A stretch of DNA of 64,000 nucleotides from Streptomyces sp. NBC_01335 (GCF_035953295.1 NZ_CP108370.1:3501001-3565000), one strand, 5' to 3'; positions 1-9,649 are shown, counted from the first letter of the stretch. Notes: generated by a model from the sequence alone, not told the origin. Translations and numbers: made by a program.

Positions 1-3000
1 CCAGAGGTCGGGGACGAGCGCGTTCGGGTCGAAGTACGAGGAGATGGCGTCGCGGACGGACTTCCAGTCGCTCCCGAAGACCGGCTTCAGACGGTCCTCG
101 AACTCGCGCATGAGCCGGACGCCGTCGCCCGGTGAGAGCACTCCGTCCATCGCGGCGAGTCGGTGGTGGTCGGCCAGCCGCTTCGGCGGCAAGGGCCCCG
201 TCCCCTCGCCCGTCCCGGTCTGCGTAGGTCGCGGCCCGGGCGGTGCGTTCTGCGGTCGCGGACGGGAGTGCACGAGCGGAGCGACGGCATCGGCACTCAC
301 CGTGTAGTGCTCCATCATGGACTCCGGCACCACGACCACGAATGGTACGAGGGTGGTGTCCTCGGCCTTTCCGAGAGCGCGCTGCAGGCCGCCCTGCCCA
401 CGGTCGGCGTTCCCGGAGAAGGTGAAGCCCATCCGCATCTCGCCGGCCAGGACGACCAGCTTCTCGCCGTATTTGACGTTGCTGACGAACTTCTCCTCGG
501 TCTGGAAACGCTCGTCCTCCTGCCTGCGCGTGGAGGCTCCCACTCCGCTCGTCACGAAGAGCTGCTGGTCCTCGTTGAACTCGGTACCGCCGCCGCCCTG
601 CGGGGTGAGCGTTCCGCCCGTGCTCTTCATGCCACGGACGTTGGCGCTCTGCGTGGACTCGCGCACCAGGTTGATGCCGCCGCCCTCGATGACCCGCAGG
701 ACCGTCATCCGCTCCACCCGTCCGTACGCCGTGAAGAACGACGGGGACCCCAGGAGCTGCGAGGGCAGCGGAACGCCGTCGATGCCGGCGCCCCGGCTCA
801 TGGCGACCAAGGAGGCGGCGATCCGCTCTTGCCGGAAGCCGCCGTGCGCCAGGGTGCGCAGCTTCGCCCATGTCTTGGCGCCGAAGTGCTCGCGGGCGAG
901 CTTGTCGAGCAGTGCCCCCGGCGAGAGCACCTTCGCCGGCGGACCGCTGCTCCCCACCGCCTCCGTCCCGAGGGGCAGGCGCTTGTCGCCGCCGACGAGC
1001 ACGTCGTGGACGACGGTGCCGTCCGGAAAGCCGTCCCACAGTCCGGCGGGCGGCTCGTACCAGGTCTCGTCCTTCTTCGGCAGGGGCAGCGGAACGAGCA
1101 CGGGCTCGGCCTGTCCGTCCGGCCGGGGAGCCGTCTTCCACGAGGACAGGGACGAGGACGGGGACGCGACGAGCTCGTCCTGCTCCCCCGTCGGCGGCAG
1201 CGGCTCGGTGCGCGGCGGCTGGGTGCGGGACTTCTCCATCGTGGAACGGAAGCCGAGCAGGGAGTACGCGGTGGCGCTCGGCATCGGTTCGGTGCCGGTC
1301 AGGTACTCGATCTTCACCAGCGCCGTGCCGTCGAAGACGGTCCCGGGGGCCTTGAACTTGGTGGCCGCGCCCGTCCGCCGCGAACGGATGTACAGCGTGG
1401 TGCCGGCCCGTCCGTAGGTGCCGCTGCCGGCCGCGGCGAGCTTGCCGTGGTTGAAGAAGGGGGACGCCGCAGCGGCCAACGAGCCCTGGAAACCGGAGCC
1501 GCGCTGCTCGGGCCGGGCCATCGTGAACGTGAGAGCGGTGCCCTTGTGGAACTCCGAGGAGGCGGTGTCCCGTACGTACTCCATGGTGTCCACGTCGGCG
1601 GAGAAGCGGACGACGCCCAGGTTGTCGGGGAGGGTGATCTCCAGGGGCTCGCCCTCCATCATGGAGAGGAACTGTTCGTGCAGCAGTCCCAGCGACACCC
1701 GCTTGTCCAGGAGGTCGGCGATCCGCTCCCAGTGGTCGCCGTAGGTCGCCCGCCCCGTCTCCATCGCGCTCTTCGCGGCGTTTCCGTCCCCGTTTCCGTC
1801 GCCGTCGCCGTCGCCGTCCAGCTTCAGATTCAGCAGGGTGTCGAGGCCGCCCCCGCTCCGTCTGCCCTGCGCGTCGACGAACCAGAGGTCGTTGACGACA
1901 TCGGTGTTGCCGAGGGAACGGAGCGCCCGCACCCACTCGGGCGGCATCGACGGGGTGCCACCCGGCGCGACGTCGGAGGAAGGCAGCAGCACGTGCGTGT
2001 CGACCGTCGAGGTCAGCACCGACCCCCCGCTCTCCGACACCACCGGTGAACCGCCGGAGCCGAACGGGGAGGTGCTCTTCACCTCGGAGAAGTCGAAGCT
2101 GAACACCGTCGGCACGGTGACGTCCAACGCGTCCTCGGGCGTCTTGCTCCGGGAGTACGTCTGGCCGACCTGGTCGGCCGAAAGACCCTTGTTCACGTCT
2201 CCGCTGAAGGTGGCCGTCCCCGTGCCGGAGGCGTTCGCCGCCGTCGACGTGGCCTTGACCTGCGCGGAGAAGAGCCACCGCCACAGTCGGTCCCGGAAGC
2301 CGCCGGCCCCTGCCGACGATCCGGTGCCGCTCTCGAACTCCACCAGCCCCGCGGCCGACACCTCACTCGGCTTCCCCAGGGACGCGCTCACCAGGACGTC
2401 GCCCTCCCAGCCGGGGACCTTCACCGGAACCCTGCGCGTGTCACCGCGGGTCAGCACGGAGGTCCACGGGGCGATGAGATCGGTACGCAGGAACTCCAGG
2501 AGCTGCCGCGCCATCAGGTCTCCGGCCTTCGGGCCGACGGCCGTGCCCAGGCTCCCGACCAGCGCGGCCACGATGGTCTGCTCCTGCCCCTTCAACGACC
2601 GGACCACGTCCGAGGCAGCGAGCTGGTGATCCGCGAACCGCTCGGGGAGCGTGGCGAGGTCGATCTCCTCGACCTGCTCGACCTCCTCGGCCTGCTCGCC
2701 CTGCTGGACCTGCTCGAACTCCTCGACCTGGTCGATCTGGTCCGTCACGTCCTCGGAGGAGACCTCGCGTGCGGGCCCGCCCGTAGGCTCGTCATGGGAG
2801 ATCGTGACGGTGGGGATCACGGGCTGGTCGATATCCGTGGAATCGTGCCGGACGACGTCGACTCCCTTCTCCTTGAACAGGCGCATGACCAAGGCATCGA
2901 GGCTCTGGGAGCCACTCGTGGTGGTCCTGGAGAGCCAGGTGGCCAGGCTGGGCACGACCGAATGCGTGACCGGTGCGAAGTATTCTTCGTCCGCCGGTGT

Positions 3001-5679
3001 CTTCGCCCGCCAGCCGCCCAGTTCCCTCCGCGCCAGGGCGAGGCTCGCCGCGCTGGGCTCGTCCACCGCTTCGAAACCCGCGCGCTCCCCGGACCCGCCG
3101 ACAGGTCCGCTCCCCATGAGGTACCCCTTCGTGGCCCAGATTTCGGCCAGAAGCACCTGTGCTCGGCCTGATGTGCTCGGCGAAGCCGCCAACGCCACGG
3201 CCAGTTCCATCAGGACCACATTGCGCTGGGCTTTGAGCGACTCGAACTTCTCGCCCACGGCGACCGGCTCCCGGACTCGCATCGCGTCCGCGGCCTGGAC
3301 GAAATACCTCAGTTCGGGCTGGCCGGACGCCACAAGGACGTCCTCGACCCTCTGCCACCCGACGTTCCGCACGTCGGGTGGCCCGGCGAGGTCGTGCGTC
3401 GTCATCCCCTCTGCCGACTTCAGCAGGGCGGCCTGGAACTCGCGTCGTACGTCCGTCGCCAAGGGCAGCGTCACCCCGAAAGCCTCGGCTGCGGCTTTGA
3501 GCCCGGCCGGGGAGATCTTCACCTCCGCGAACGCCGCGTCCGACGCCAGGGAGACGGCATCCGCCAGGGTGTCCTGCGGGAGGACTTCGTGGCGGTCGTC
3601 GCTGACTGCGGTCGACAAGGTGTCCTGGACGGAGGGAAGTTCCTCCACCGCCTTCCCCTTGCCCTTCGTGTCCCCGTGGCCCTCGTGGTGGTGCTGGTCC
3701 TGCTTCTGGTCCTGGTGCTGCTGTTCCAGCGTCTGATCCTCGACCTCGACCTGGCTCTGGACCTCGACCTGGCTCTGGATCTCGACCTGGCTCTGGACCT
3801 CGATCTGCTCCGTCCCCGGCTTCACCTGCTCCACGGGCCGTTCCGGCGTCGACTCCGTCGGCACCTTCACCGGCTCCTCCTGGACCATCTCCTGGCCTGT
3901 CGACCCCGTCGTGGCCTTCGCCGCCGGTCCGACGGGCTTCGAGCCGGTGTCCAGCGGCGTGCTGGAGCTCGTGGCGCGCTGCGGCACAGCGGACGGGCTG
4001 CTCTGATTCCCCGACACCGGCAGCGGCGCCGGGGGGATCACGGTGCTCTCGGTGCTCACGAGCGGGATGACCGGCTCGCCCGGTTCGCCCTGCGCGGATC
4101 CGGTCGGTGGGGGCGGGGGCTGCGGGGCCGGGAGCAGCGGGGCCAGGTCGCCGTCGAGTGCGTCCGGGCTGTTGAGCGCGGTGTCGTAGCCGATCAGATC
4201 CGGATGCTTGAAGTAGCCGAGCCCCCTCAGCCCCGGCATGAGGGCGAAGTCGCTGAAACCACGTGCGACCAGACCCGTCGCAGCGCCGCCGATGACGGCG
4301 CCGAAGCTGAAGGAGAAGCCCTCGCCGTAGTAGGCGCTCGCCGCGCCGCCGGAGAGCCCCTGGTTGATGCCGTCGGTGAAGGAACCGGCCAGCACGTTGG
4401 CGAACTTGTAGCGGAAGCTGTCGAAGGCGGGCCGCTGCGCCCACTCGTAGACGGCCTTCGGGATCGCGTGCGCGAAGAAATCCTTCCCGTCCTTGCCGAG
4501 CACGTCCGCGTACTTCTCGACCACCTCGTCGATCTCCCTGCGCACCACCTGCTGCGACGCCCCGTCGAGGGCCCAGCCGCGGGTGAGGGCCTGCGCGTAG
4601 TCCGCGCCGAAGCCGGGGGCGTCCAGGTTCCGGTCGATCGCCCGGGTGAAGTCCTTGCCGAGGCCGCCCAGCCGACTGCTGAGCGGGGCGGCGGCACCGT
4701 TCACGAACCCGGTGGAGAAGCTCGTGTGCCGCTTGGAAAGCGCGGCGCCCACGTCCTCGGTGAGCTGATGGAGGCCCTTCTTCGTGCTGGTGGCGAGGGT
4801 GGTCTCGCCCTCCTTCACCAGGGACCGCGCGATGTCCTTCGCCGACGCGCCGGCGGCCTCCTTCGCGGTGGTCAGCCCGAGGGACTCCTTGAGGGTGCCG
4901 ACCAAGCCGTGGTCGAGTCCGAGGACGCTGTCCTTCGCCCCGGCCTTGAAGATCACGGGTGCCTTGCCGAGCACCTTGCCGATGGCGTCGCCCAGCGCCT
5001 TGCCGAGACCTGCGGCGATGAAGTCGAAGGGGGCTGCGATGGCACCGCCGATGGCGCCGGTGAGGGCACCTTCGGCGATCAGGGAGTTGTCGAGACCGGA
5101 GCGGTGGTGCTGCAGGATCTGGACGGTCTGGATGGCGACGCTCATGAACGCGTTGAGCCCGGTACCGAGCGCGACCTGCTGGGCGATGTCGACGATCAAG
5201 GCCCGCATGATCTGCATGATCGTCTGCTCGCCGACGAACATCTCCCAGGTGATCTGGGGGGCCAGGAAGGGCCCGAGGAACGGGACCGCCTCCATCAGGA
5301 GCATCATCGCCACGATCTGGATGAACAGCGCGATCAGCTCCGCGATGATCATCCATTTCGAGTACTCGACCGAGGTGGCCGTGTCCGAGGCGACCTGGGC
5401 GAGCTGGAGTGCCTGGTCCGCGGCGGCGTCGAGGTACGGCGGGTCGCCCGCGCACAGCTCGTTGACCAGCTCCAGGAACCGGGTGGCGGTCTCCCCGGCG
5501 AACTCCTTGCTGATCTCCGCCGCCACCTCCTGGAAATGCGTGGTGAGACCGCCGAGTTGCTTCGACGCGTCCGTGTAGAGGTCGGCGACGTCGCGCAGCG
5601 CGTCCTCGTTCGCCTCCGGCCACTGGAGACCGAGGTGATTGAGGAAGGAGAGCAGTTCCGGGCTGGGCATGAGGGCCAC
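1..5679 (-). CDS. Giant WXG100/CpnT-N-like type VII secretion-associated protein, C-terminus outside window
   Basis: An open frame of 1893 codons reaches the left edge without a stop, so the C-terminal end is missing. The start chosen is GTG at 5679, with AGGAG six bases upstream; an ATG lies three codons on. Residues about 1-130 look like the CpnT N-terminal/WXG100-like helical domain, with a hydrophobic stretch near 110-140 (IALFIQIVAMMLLMEAVPFL). A long alanine-rich region follows, then a Pro/Thr/Gln linker with near-identical QVEVQSQ/QVEIQSQ repeats and a His-rich patch near residues 650-690. The rest is hydrophilic and of no family I can name. In actinobacteria such N-termini head polymorphic effectors secreted by ESX machines, with the toxin or enzyme domain at the C-terminus. 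The position at the end of the esx gene run fits a secreted substrate. The effector activity cannot be read here. Confidence 0.85.
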   Translation of the reverse strand, partial: MALMPSPELLSFLNHLGLQWPEANEDALRDVADLYTDASKQLGGLTTHFQEVAAEISKEFAGETATRFLELVNELCAGDPPYLDAAADQALQLAQVASDTATSVEYSKWMIIAELIALFIQIVAMMLLMEAVPFLGPFLAPQITWEMFVGEQTIMQIMRALIVDIAQQVALGTGLNAFMSVAIQTVQILQHHRSGLDNSLIAEGALTGAIGGAIAAPFDFIAAGLGKALGDAIGKVLGKAPVIFKAGAKDSVLGLDHGLVGTLKESLGLTTAKEAAGASAKDIARSLVKEGETTLATSTKKGLHQLTEDVGAALSKRHTSFSTGFVNGAAAPLSSRLGGLGKDFTRAIDRNLDAPGFGADYAQALTRGWALDGASQQVVRREIDEVVEKYADVLGKDGKDFFAHAIPKAVYEWAQRPAFDSFRYKFANVLAGSFTDGINQGLSGGAASAYYGEGFSFSFGAVIGGAATGLVARGFSDFALMPGLRGLGYFKHPDLIGYDTALNSPDALDGDLAPLLPAPQPPPPPTGSAQGEPGEPVIPLVSTESTVIPPAPLPVSGNQSSPSAVPQRATSSSTPLDTGSKPVGPAAKATTGSTGQEMVQEEPVKVPTESTPERPVEQVKPGTEQIEVQSQVEIQSQVEVQSQVEVEDQTLEQQHQDQKQDQHHHEGHGDTKGKGKAVEELPSVQDTLSTAVSDDRHEVLPQDTLADAVSLASDAAFAEVKISPAGLKAAAEAFGVTLPLATDVRREFQAALLKSAEGMTTHDLAGPPDVRNVGWQRVEDVLVASGQPELRYFVQAADAMRVREPVAVGEKFESLKAQRNVVLMELAVALAASPSTSGRAQVLLAEIWATKGYLMGSGPVGGSGERAGFEAVDEPSAASLALARRELGGWRAKTPADEEYFAPVTHSVVPSLATWLSRTTTSGSQSLDALVMRLFKEKGVDVVRHDSTDIDQPVIPTVTISHDEPTGGPAREVSSEDVTDQIDQVEEFEQVQQGEQAEEVEQVEEIDLATLPERFADHQLAASDVVRSLKGQEQTIVAALVGSLGTAVGPKAGDLMARQLLEFLRTDLIAPWTSVLTRGDTRRVPVKVPGWEGDVLVSASLGKPSEVSAAGLVEFESGTGSSAGAGGFRDRLWRWLFSAQVKATSTAANASGTGTATFSGDVNKGLSADQVGQTYSRSKTPEDALDVTVPTVFSFDFSEVKSTSPFGSGGSPVVSESGGSVLTSTVDTHVLLPSSDVAPGGTPSMPPEWVRALRSLGNTDVVNDLWFVDAQGRRSGGGLDTLLNLKLDGDGDGDGNGDGNAAKSAMETGRATYGDHWERIADLLDKRVSLGLLHEQFLSMMEGEPLEITLPDNLGVVRFSADVDTMEYVRDTASSEFHKGTALTFTMARPEQRGSGFQGSLAAAASPFFNHGKLAAAGSGTYGRAGTTLYIRSRRTGAATKFKAPGTVFDGTALVKIEYLTGTEPMPSATAYSLLGFRSTMEKSRTQPPRTEPLPPTGEQDELVASPSSSLSSWKTAPRPDGQAEPVLVPLPLPKKDETWYEPPAGLWDGFPDGTVVHDVLVGGDKRLPLGTEAVGSSGPPAKVLSPGALLDKLAREHFGAKTWAKLRTLAHGGFRQERIAASLVAMSRGAGIDGVPLPSQLLGSPSFFTAYGRVERMTVLRVIEGGGINLVRESTQSANVRGMKSTGGTLTPQGGGGTEFNEDQQLFVTSGVGASTRRQEDERFQTEEKFVSNVKYGEKLVVLAGEMRMGFTFSGNADRGQGGLQRALGKAEDTTLVPFVVVVPESMMEHYTVSADAVAPLVHSRPRPQNAPPGPRPTQTGTGEGTGPLPPKRLADHHRLAAMDGVLSPGDGVRLMREFEDRLKPVFGSDWKSVRDAISSYFDPNALVPDLW

Positions 5680-5702
5680 GGCGGGCTCCTTCCGGGGAGG
5701 GC

Positions 5703-5810
5703 GCGATGAGCGACGGGGGCGATGACGACGGGCGCGATGAGCGACGGGGCGATGAGCGACGGGGCGATGAGCGACGGTGACGGTGGTGACGGTGGTGACG
5801 GCTGCTTACA
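5703..5810. repeat. Tandem repeats upstream of the giant substrate gene
   Basis: About five consecutive copies of a 15-base unit close to GCGATGAGCGACGGG, followed by 9-base GACGGTGGT units, fill most of the 140-base gap between the 107-residue protein and the giant gene. They lie outside both reading frames that I accept, so they are a leader-region minisatellite. Confidence 0.8.
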
Positions 5811-5819
5811 AGCCGGCTC

Positions 5820-6143
5820 TCAGAGCTCGCCCCAACTGGCGGCCACCGCCTCGGCGTCGGTCTCGGCCTCGTTGAGGATGGTGATCGCGTCGACGCCGTT
5901 GGAGCCGACCTGGACACTGATCGCCTTCAGCAGCGTCACCATCTCGGTGAGCACCTGGCTCGGCTCCACCACCTGGGTGCGGTACTGCTCGGCGATCTTG
6001 TCGGTCTGGCCGCCCGCCGTCAGGTTGAGGGTGTTGATCCGGTCGATGTCGTCGGCGAGCCGGCCGACGGAGGCACCGATCTCGCCGTACTTCGCGAACA
6101 GCTTCTTGAGCTGTCCGCTGGTCACCAGTTCGTCGGCCATCAC
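5820..6143 (-). CDS. Small helical WXG100-like protein of the type VII locus
   Basis: This encodes 106-107 residues, almost all predictable as amphipathic helix, with one Trp-Gly near the C-terminus (AASWGEL). No catalytic motif is visible. Size and helical content match the ESX substrate or ESX partner proteins that form helical hairpins, but the central W-x-G turn is absent, so membership of WXG100 is an inference. The gene begins directly at the stop of the YbaB-like gene (TGA then GTG-ATG), so it is probably translationally coupled. Either GTG 6143 or ATG 6140 could start it. It may be a chaperone or partner for the giant protein encoded next. Confidence 0.75.
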   Translation of the reverse strand: MMADELVTSGQLKKLFAKYGEIGASVGRLADDIDRINTLNLTAGGQTDKIAEQYRTQVVEPSQVLTEMVTLLKAISVQVGSNGVDAITILNEAETDAEAVAASWGEL

Positions 6144-6614
6144 TCACCCGTCCCGTTCGTCGTCTTCGGTGGTGGTGGCGGACCAGGGGCGGGCGGAACC
6201 GTCCGCGGGGAGCGCGGACTCGGGCCGCGTCTCCGGCCACAGGCGCCCGACGTCCCCGATGAGCGAGGCGAGCGGGGAGCCGCCGAGCATCGACTCCCGC
6301 ATCTGCCGCCCCAGGTCCAGCATCGGCGCCGCCTCCGCGAGGAGCTCCTCACGCAGTTGGGTACGGGCCTTCTCCAGCACCTCCACGAGCACCTTGCTCA
6401 ACTCGGCGGGCGCCATGGACCGGTACTGCTCGGTGTTGAACTTCAGCTCCTTGATCTCGGACTGGGAGCCCAACTCCACCGTGATCATCCGGTCCTTGGA
6501 CGTGGTCTTCACCTTCCGCGCGGCGATGGACTCCCGCGAGGCGAGGAGTTGCTCGCGCCGCTCCTCCAACTGGCCCATCACCGCTCGCAGCTGATCCTGG
6601 TATCCGGAGCTCAT
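6144..6614 (-). CDS. YbaB/EbfC-like protein of the type VII secretion locus
   Basis: This is a 156-residue protein starting at ATG 6614 behind a strong GAGGAGG site; an upstream in-frame start would add an Arg-rich stretch that looks non-coding. Residues 1-110 have the YbaB/EbfC pattern: an N-terminal helix (YQDQLRAVMGQLEERREQL), a short strand pair around VTVELG-like sequence, then a helix rich in charged residues. The C-terminal 45 residues are acidic and low in complexity. YbaB-like proteins recur in ESX loci, EspL of mycobacterial ESX-1 being the best known, where they support substrate secretion or stability. A nucleoid role is possible but the context favours the secretion system. Confidence 0.8.
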   Translation of the reverse strand: MSSGYQDQLRAVMGQLEERREQLLASRESIAARKVKTTSKDRMITVELGSQSEIKELKFNTEQYRSMAPAELSKVLVEVLEKARTQLREELLAEAAPMLDLGRQMRESMLGGSPLASLIGDVGRLWPETRPESALPADGSARPWSATTTEDDERDG

Positions 6615-6698
6615 CGCCCGCCTCCTCGTTCTTCGCCGGAACGTCCGGCGGACATGTACGCGCACCCGCCCGGCGGGAATGGCCGGACACCGCCGAGG

Positions 6699-9038
6699 TC
6701 AGCCACCGATGACCCCCGGGGTGCCGACCTCCGCCGTGCCCCAGACGTCCTCGTCCTCGTCGAGCCAGGTCTGGCGGGCCCGGTCGCCCTGCCCCTGGCC
6801 TCCTGCCGCACCGGCACCGCCCATGGGCGGGACCATCGGGCTGCTGCCGCTCGTGGTGGCCGTCCTGCCCATCATCGCGGCCTCCTCCGCGGCGGTCTCG
6901 GCCGCCAGACCGGACTTGCCGGCCAGACCGGACCTGCTGGTGAGGGCGACCTCCTCCTCGGCGAGGCTCGCACCGGCCGCCTTGGCCCGGCTGCTCATGC
7001 CGGTGGTCGCGACCCCCGCCCCGCCGGTCGGGACGGCCGAGCTGCGCCCGGTGGAGCCGAGGCCGTACGCCTCCTCGGCCGCCGCGGCGTACCGGGAGGA
7101 GGCGGGGTTCAGGGAACCGGAGGAGGAGGTGGCGAGCCGTTGCAGGGCGGAGGAAGCGGCGCTCGCCTCGTGGAGCGTGCCGCCGGTGCCGGTGCCGGTG
7201 CCGGTGCTGCCGCTCGTCACGGTGGAACCGGACGGGCCGAGCGATCCCAGGGCGCCGCTGAGGCTGCTGTCCGGTGCCGTCGTGGTCGTGGCGGGGACCA
7301 GGGTGGAGCCCTCGGGCACCACGACGGACCGCCCGTCGGAGCCGGTGAGCGTGGCGCCGTCGGGGGTGGTGATCGTGCCGTCCGCGTTGATCCTGGAGCC
7401 CTGCGGGGCGGTGACGGTCTGCCCGTTCCGGAGGACCGGCTCGCCCTCGGCGTCGACGACCTTCTCGGCGTCCTCCAGCTTCGACCCGCTCGGCACCTTC
7501 ACCGCCTTGCCGGCGGCGTTGGTGACGGTGGAGCCGCCGGGGGCGGTGATCGTGCCGTCGGGGTTGATGACGGAGCCGCGCGGCACCAGGACCGGGTTGC
7601 CGTCGGAGCCGAGGACCGGTTGGCCGTCCGCGCCCACGACCATCTCCTGGGCCAGGGCGCCGTCGGGGGTGGTACCGGGGGTTCCGGTGGTGGTCGTGGT
7701 GGTCGACGTGCCGGGGGTCAGCAGCCCGGCCGCGGTGTTCTGCGCGTTCTGGTCGGCGGCGGCCAGGTCGAGGTTTCCACCGCCGGTCGGCGTGGTGGTC
7801 GTGGTGGAGACCGGCGAGGTGTCCGTGAGGGAGCTGTTGTCGAGGTCGCCGTCGGCGCCGGCACCGAGGGGGTCGGTGAGATCGCCGGCACTGCCGGTGG
7901 GGACCGTCCCGGTGTCCGTGGTGGCGTCCGTATCGGTACCGCCCGGGATGTCGGCCTCCTCGCCGGTGGGGACCGTCCCGTCTCCGCCGGGAGTGCTGGT
8001 GTCCACCGGTGAGCCGAGGCTGCTGATCACCGACGACTCGCCGGAGGGCAGCAGTTCGCCCCGGGGCGAGGCCGTCGTGAGGTTCGCCGAGACCGCCCCG
8101 TAGGCGGAGTTCAGCTGCGCGATGTTGCTCGCGGCCGGAGCGTCCAGGAGGGTGTTGACCCGCCCGGTCCAGAGGGCCTTGGCGGCCGACTGGATACGGT
8201 CCCAGTACTCCTGCGAGTCCACCTTGAGGCCGCCGGAGGTCACGGTCGGCGGGGTGATGACGGTGCTGCTCGTCACTATGCTGCCGAACGACGACGTGGT
8301 GGTCGTGACGGTGCCGGGATCTACCTTCACGGGCGCCGCCTGCACGGCGTCGTGGGTGGCGTTGACGGGGAGACTGAGCCGGTCCGCGAGGTACTCGGCG
8401 TTGTCCTGGCGCAGGTTGTAGAGCACGCCGTACAGCGTGTTGCGGGCGTCGCCCAGCGCGGCGACCACGGTCTCCGCGGCCATCTCCGCACGGAGTTTCG
8501 CGGTCGCCAGCTGCAGGTCGGTGAGCGCCCGTTCGAAGGCGTCGGCCGCCGACCCGCTGAAGTCCGTCCCGTCACCGACCTGTTTTGACCAGCTCTCCAT
8601 GGTGCTGCCCCACTCGCCGATCAGGGCGTCCATGCCCCGGATCATCTCGGTGGCGGCACCGAAGCTGTCGAGGCTGGTGGTGCCGTTGCCTCGGGAGTCG
8701 TCCAGGATCGGGCCGAGGGTCAGCTCGCCCTGGTTCAGCCAGTGTTTGAGTGTGGTGTCCGTGCCGGGTCCGGTCCGCAGGAGGGCGTCGTCCAGCTTCA
8801 CGCCCCAGACGTAGGAGTACGTCTTGTCCAGGGCCGTCCAGTTGTACGACCACCACACGTCGAACTCGCCGTCGAAGTTGTGCTCCGGGTCGGCCTGCGG
8901 GTACACGCCGTGACTCGCGAACCACGAGGGACCGCCGTCCGTCCCGATGTCGTCGCGGGCCTGCACGGTCGTACCGGCTGCGGCGAAATACCCCAGCACC
9001 GTCTCCCAGTCGGGGGTGACGCCGTCGGACGTCGCCAT
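6699..9038 (-). CDS. Large repeat-containing type VII secretion substrate-like protein
   Basis: This is a 779-residue protein from ATG 9038, preceded by GAGAGG. Residues about 1-290 form a Trp-rich globular region (for example WWSYNW, GEWGSTMESW) with a WXG100-like helical portion at roughly 140-200. Residues 290-500 are Thr/Ser/Gly-rich. About residues 480-660 hold at least three degenerate repeats of roughly 40 residues built on DGTIT-P-G and VP-GS. The C-terminus ends in an Ala-rich stretch and a WLDEDEDVWG motif of the kind seen at the end of actinobacterial PPE-like secretion proteins. The gene sits between the small esx genes and the ybaB-like gene, so it is probably a secreted or cell-wall ESX substrate. 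No enzymatic motif was found. Confidence 0.8.
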   Translation of the reverse strand: MATSDGVTPDWETVLGYFAAAGTTVQARDDIGTDGGPSWFASHGVYPQADPEHNFDGEFDVWWSYNWTALDKTYSYVWGVKLDDALLRTGPGTDTTLKHWLNQGELTLGPILDDSRGNGTTSLDSFGAATEMIRGMDALIGEWGSTMESWSKQVGDGTDFSGSAADAFERALTDLQLATAKLRAEMAAETVVAALGDARNTLYGVLYNLRQDNAEYLADRLSLPVNATHDAVQAAPVKVDPGTVTTTTSSFGSIVTSSTVITPPTVTSGGLKVDSQEYWDRIQSAAKALWTGRVNTLLDAPAASNIAQLNSAYGAVSANLTTASPRGELLPSGESSVISSLGSPVDTSTPGGDGTVPTGEEADIPGGTDTDATTDTGTVPTGSAGDLTDPLGAGADGDLDNSSLTDTSPVSTTTTTPTGGGNLDLAAADQNAQNTAAGLLTPGTSTTTTTTGTPGTTPDGALAQEMVVGADGQPVLGSDGNPVLVPRGSVINPDGTITAPGGSTVTNAAGKAVKVPSGSKLEDAEKVVDAEGEPVLRNGQTVTAPQGSRINADGTITTPDGATLTGSDGRSVVVPEGSTLVPATTTTAPDSSLSGALGSLGPSGSTVTSGSTGTGTGTGGTLHEASAASSALQRLATSSSGSLNPASSRYAAAAEEAYGLGSTGRSSAVPTGGAGVATTGMSSRAKAAGASLAEEEVALTSRSGLAGKSGLAAETAAEEAAMMGRTATTSGSSPMVPPMGGAGAAGGQGQGDRARQTWLDEDEDVWGTAEVGTPGVIGG

Positions 9039-9142
9039 GCTCGCTCGCCTCTCTGCAACACCGCCGCACCGGACCCGGGGGGCCGGGCCGGCGCGGTGGA
9101 CGTACGGGGACGGGGACCGGCCGGCGGCCGGCCCCCGCACGG

Positions 9143-9649
9143 TCAGGTGGTCGGGGTGGTGATCGTCTTGGTGGTGGGGGTGGTCGGGGTGGACGCCGTG
9201 GGGGCCGCGGAGCCGCCGTGGGCGCTGCTCACGTCGCCGACGATCCCGGAGAGGTACTCCACGAGCCACGAGGCGGCGATCGTCTCCGCCTCGTCGGTGC
9301 CCTGGCCGATCAGGGTCTGCACCTGGCCGAGGTCGATCCGCAGGTCGTCGACGGAGTTGCGGAAGGTGGTGTAAATGCCCTCCAGCGCCGCGGAGTAGCC
9401 GGTCAGCCGGGTCGCGAGATCCCGCGCGGCCTCGAAGGTGTCGGTGGAGCCGGCGAGCAGCTTGTTGAAGCCGGACGGGCCGAACCCGGACGCCGTCGCG
9501 TAGTGCACCAGCTCCTGGTAGGCCGCCTTGGCGTCGGCCTCCTTGACGGTGCTCGCGATCTGCTTCTCGAAGCCCTCCAGGACCTCTTCGCTGACCTTGA
9601 TGGTGGGGGCCGAGGCGGTGGCGGTGGTCGGGAGGGACGGGGTGGTCAT
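9143..9649 (-). CDS. Helical type VII locus protein with Thr-Pro tail
   Basis: The gene encodes 168 residues starting at ATG 9649, eight bases below the stop of the preceding WXG100-like gene. Residues 15-130 are predicted mostly helical, with no Cys and no catalytic signature. The last 30 residues are a Thr/Pro-rich tail (TTPTTKTITTPTT) like a flexible or cell-wall-spanning segment. No signal peptide is present, so export, if it happens, would use the ESX machine. I do not recognise a named family. Its place in the run of small esx genes suggests a substrate or a substrate-specific chaperone. Confidence 0.75.
   Translation of the reverse strand: MTTPSLPTTATASAPTIKVSEEVLEGFEKQIASTVKEADAKAAYQELVHYATASGFGPSGFNKLLAGSTDTFEAARDLATRLTGYSAALEGIYTTFRNSVDDLRIDLGQVQTLIGQGTDEAETIAASWLVEYLSGIVGDVSSAHGGSAAPTASTPTTPTTKTITTPTT

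Noticed and set aside
163..2049. Long plus-strand open frame of 628 codons opposite the giant protein gene
   Set aside because: Arg/Gly/Val-rich antisense shadow. The minus-strand frame has proper codon bias and a recognisable N-terminus.
3730..3810. Short repeated DNA (GACCTGGCTCTG-type) that might suggest a CRISPR or other array
   Set aside because: It is in-frame coding DNA for the QSQVEVQ repeats of the giant protein, with no spacers.
2792..5917. Minus-strand open frame of 1041 codons in another phase of the giant gene
   Set aside because: Composition is Arg/Gly/Pro/Ala-rich nonsense. The overlapping frame from 5679 has a CpnT-like N-terminus, membrane segment and a ribosome site.
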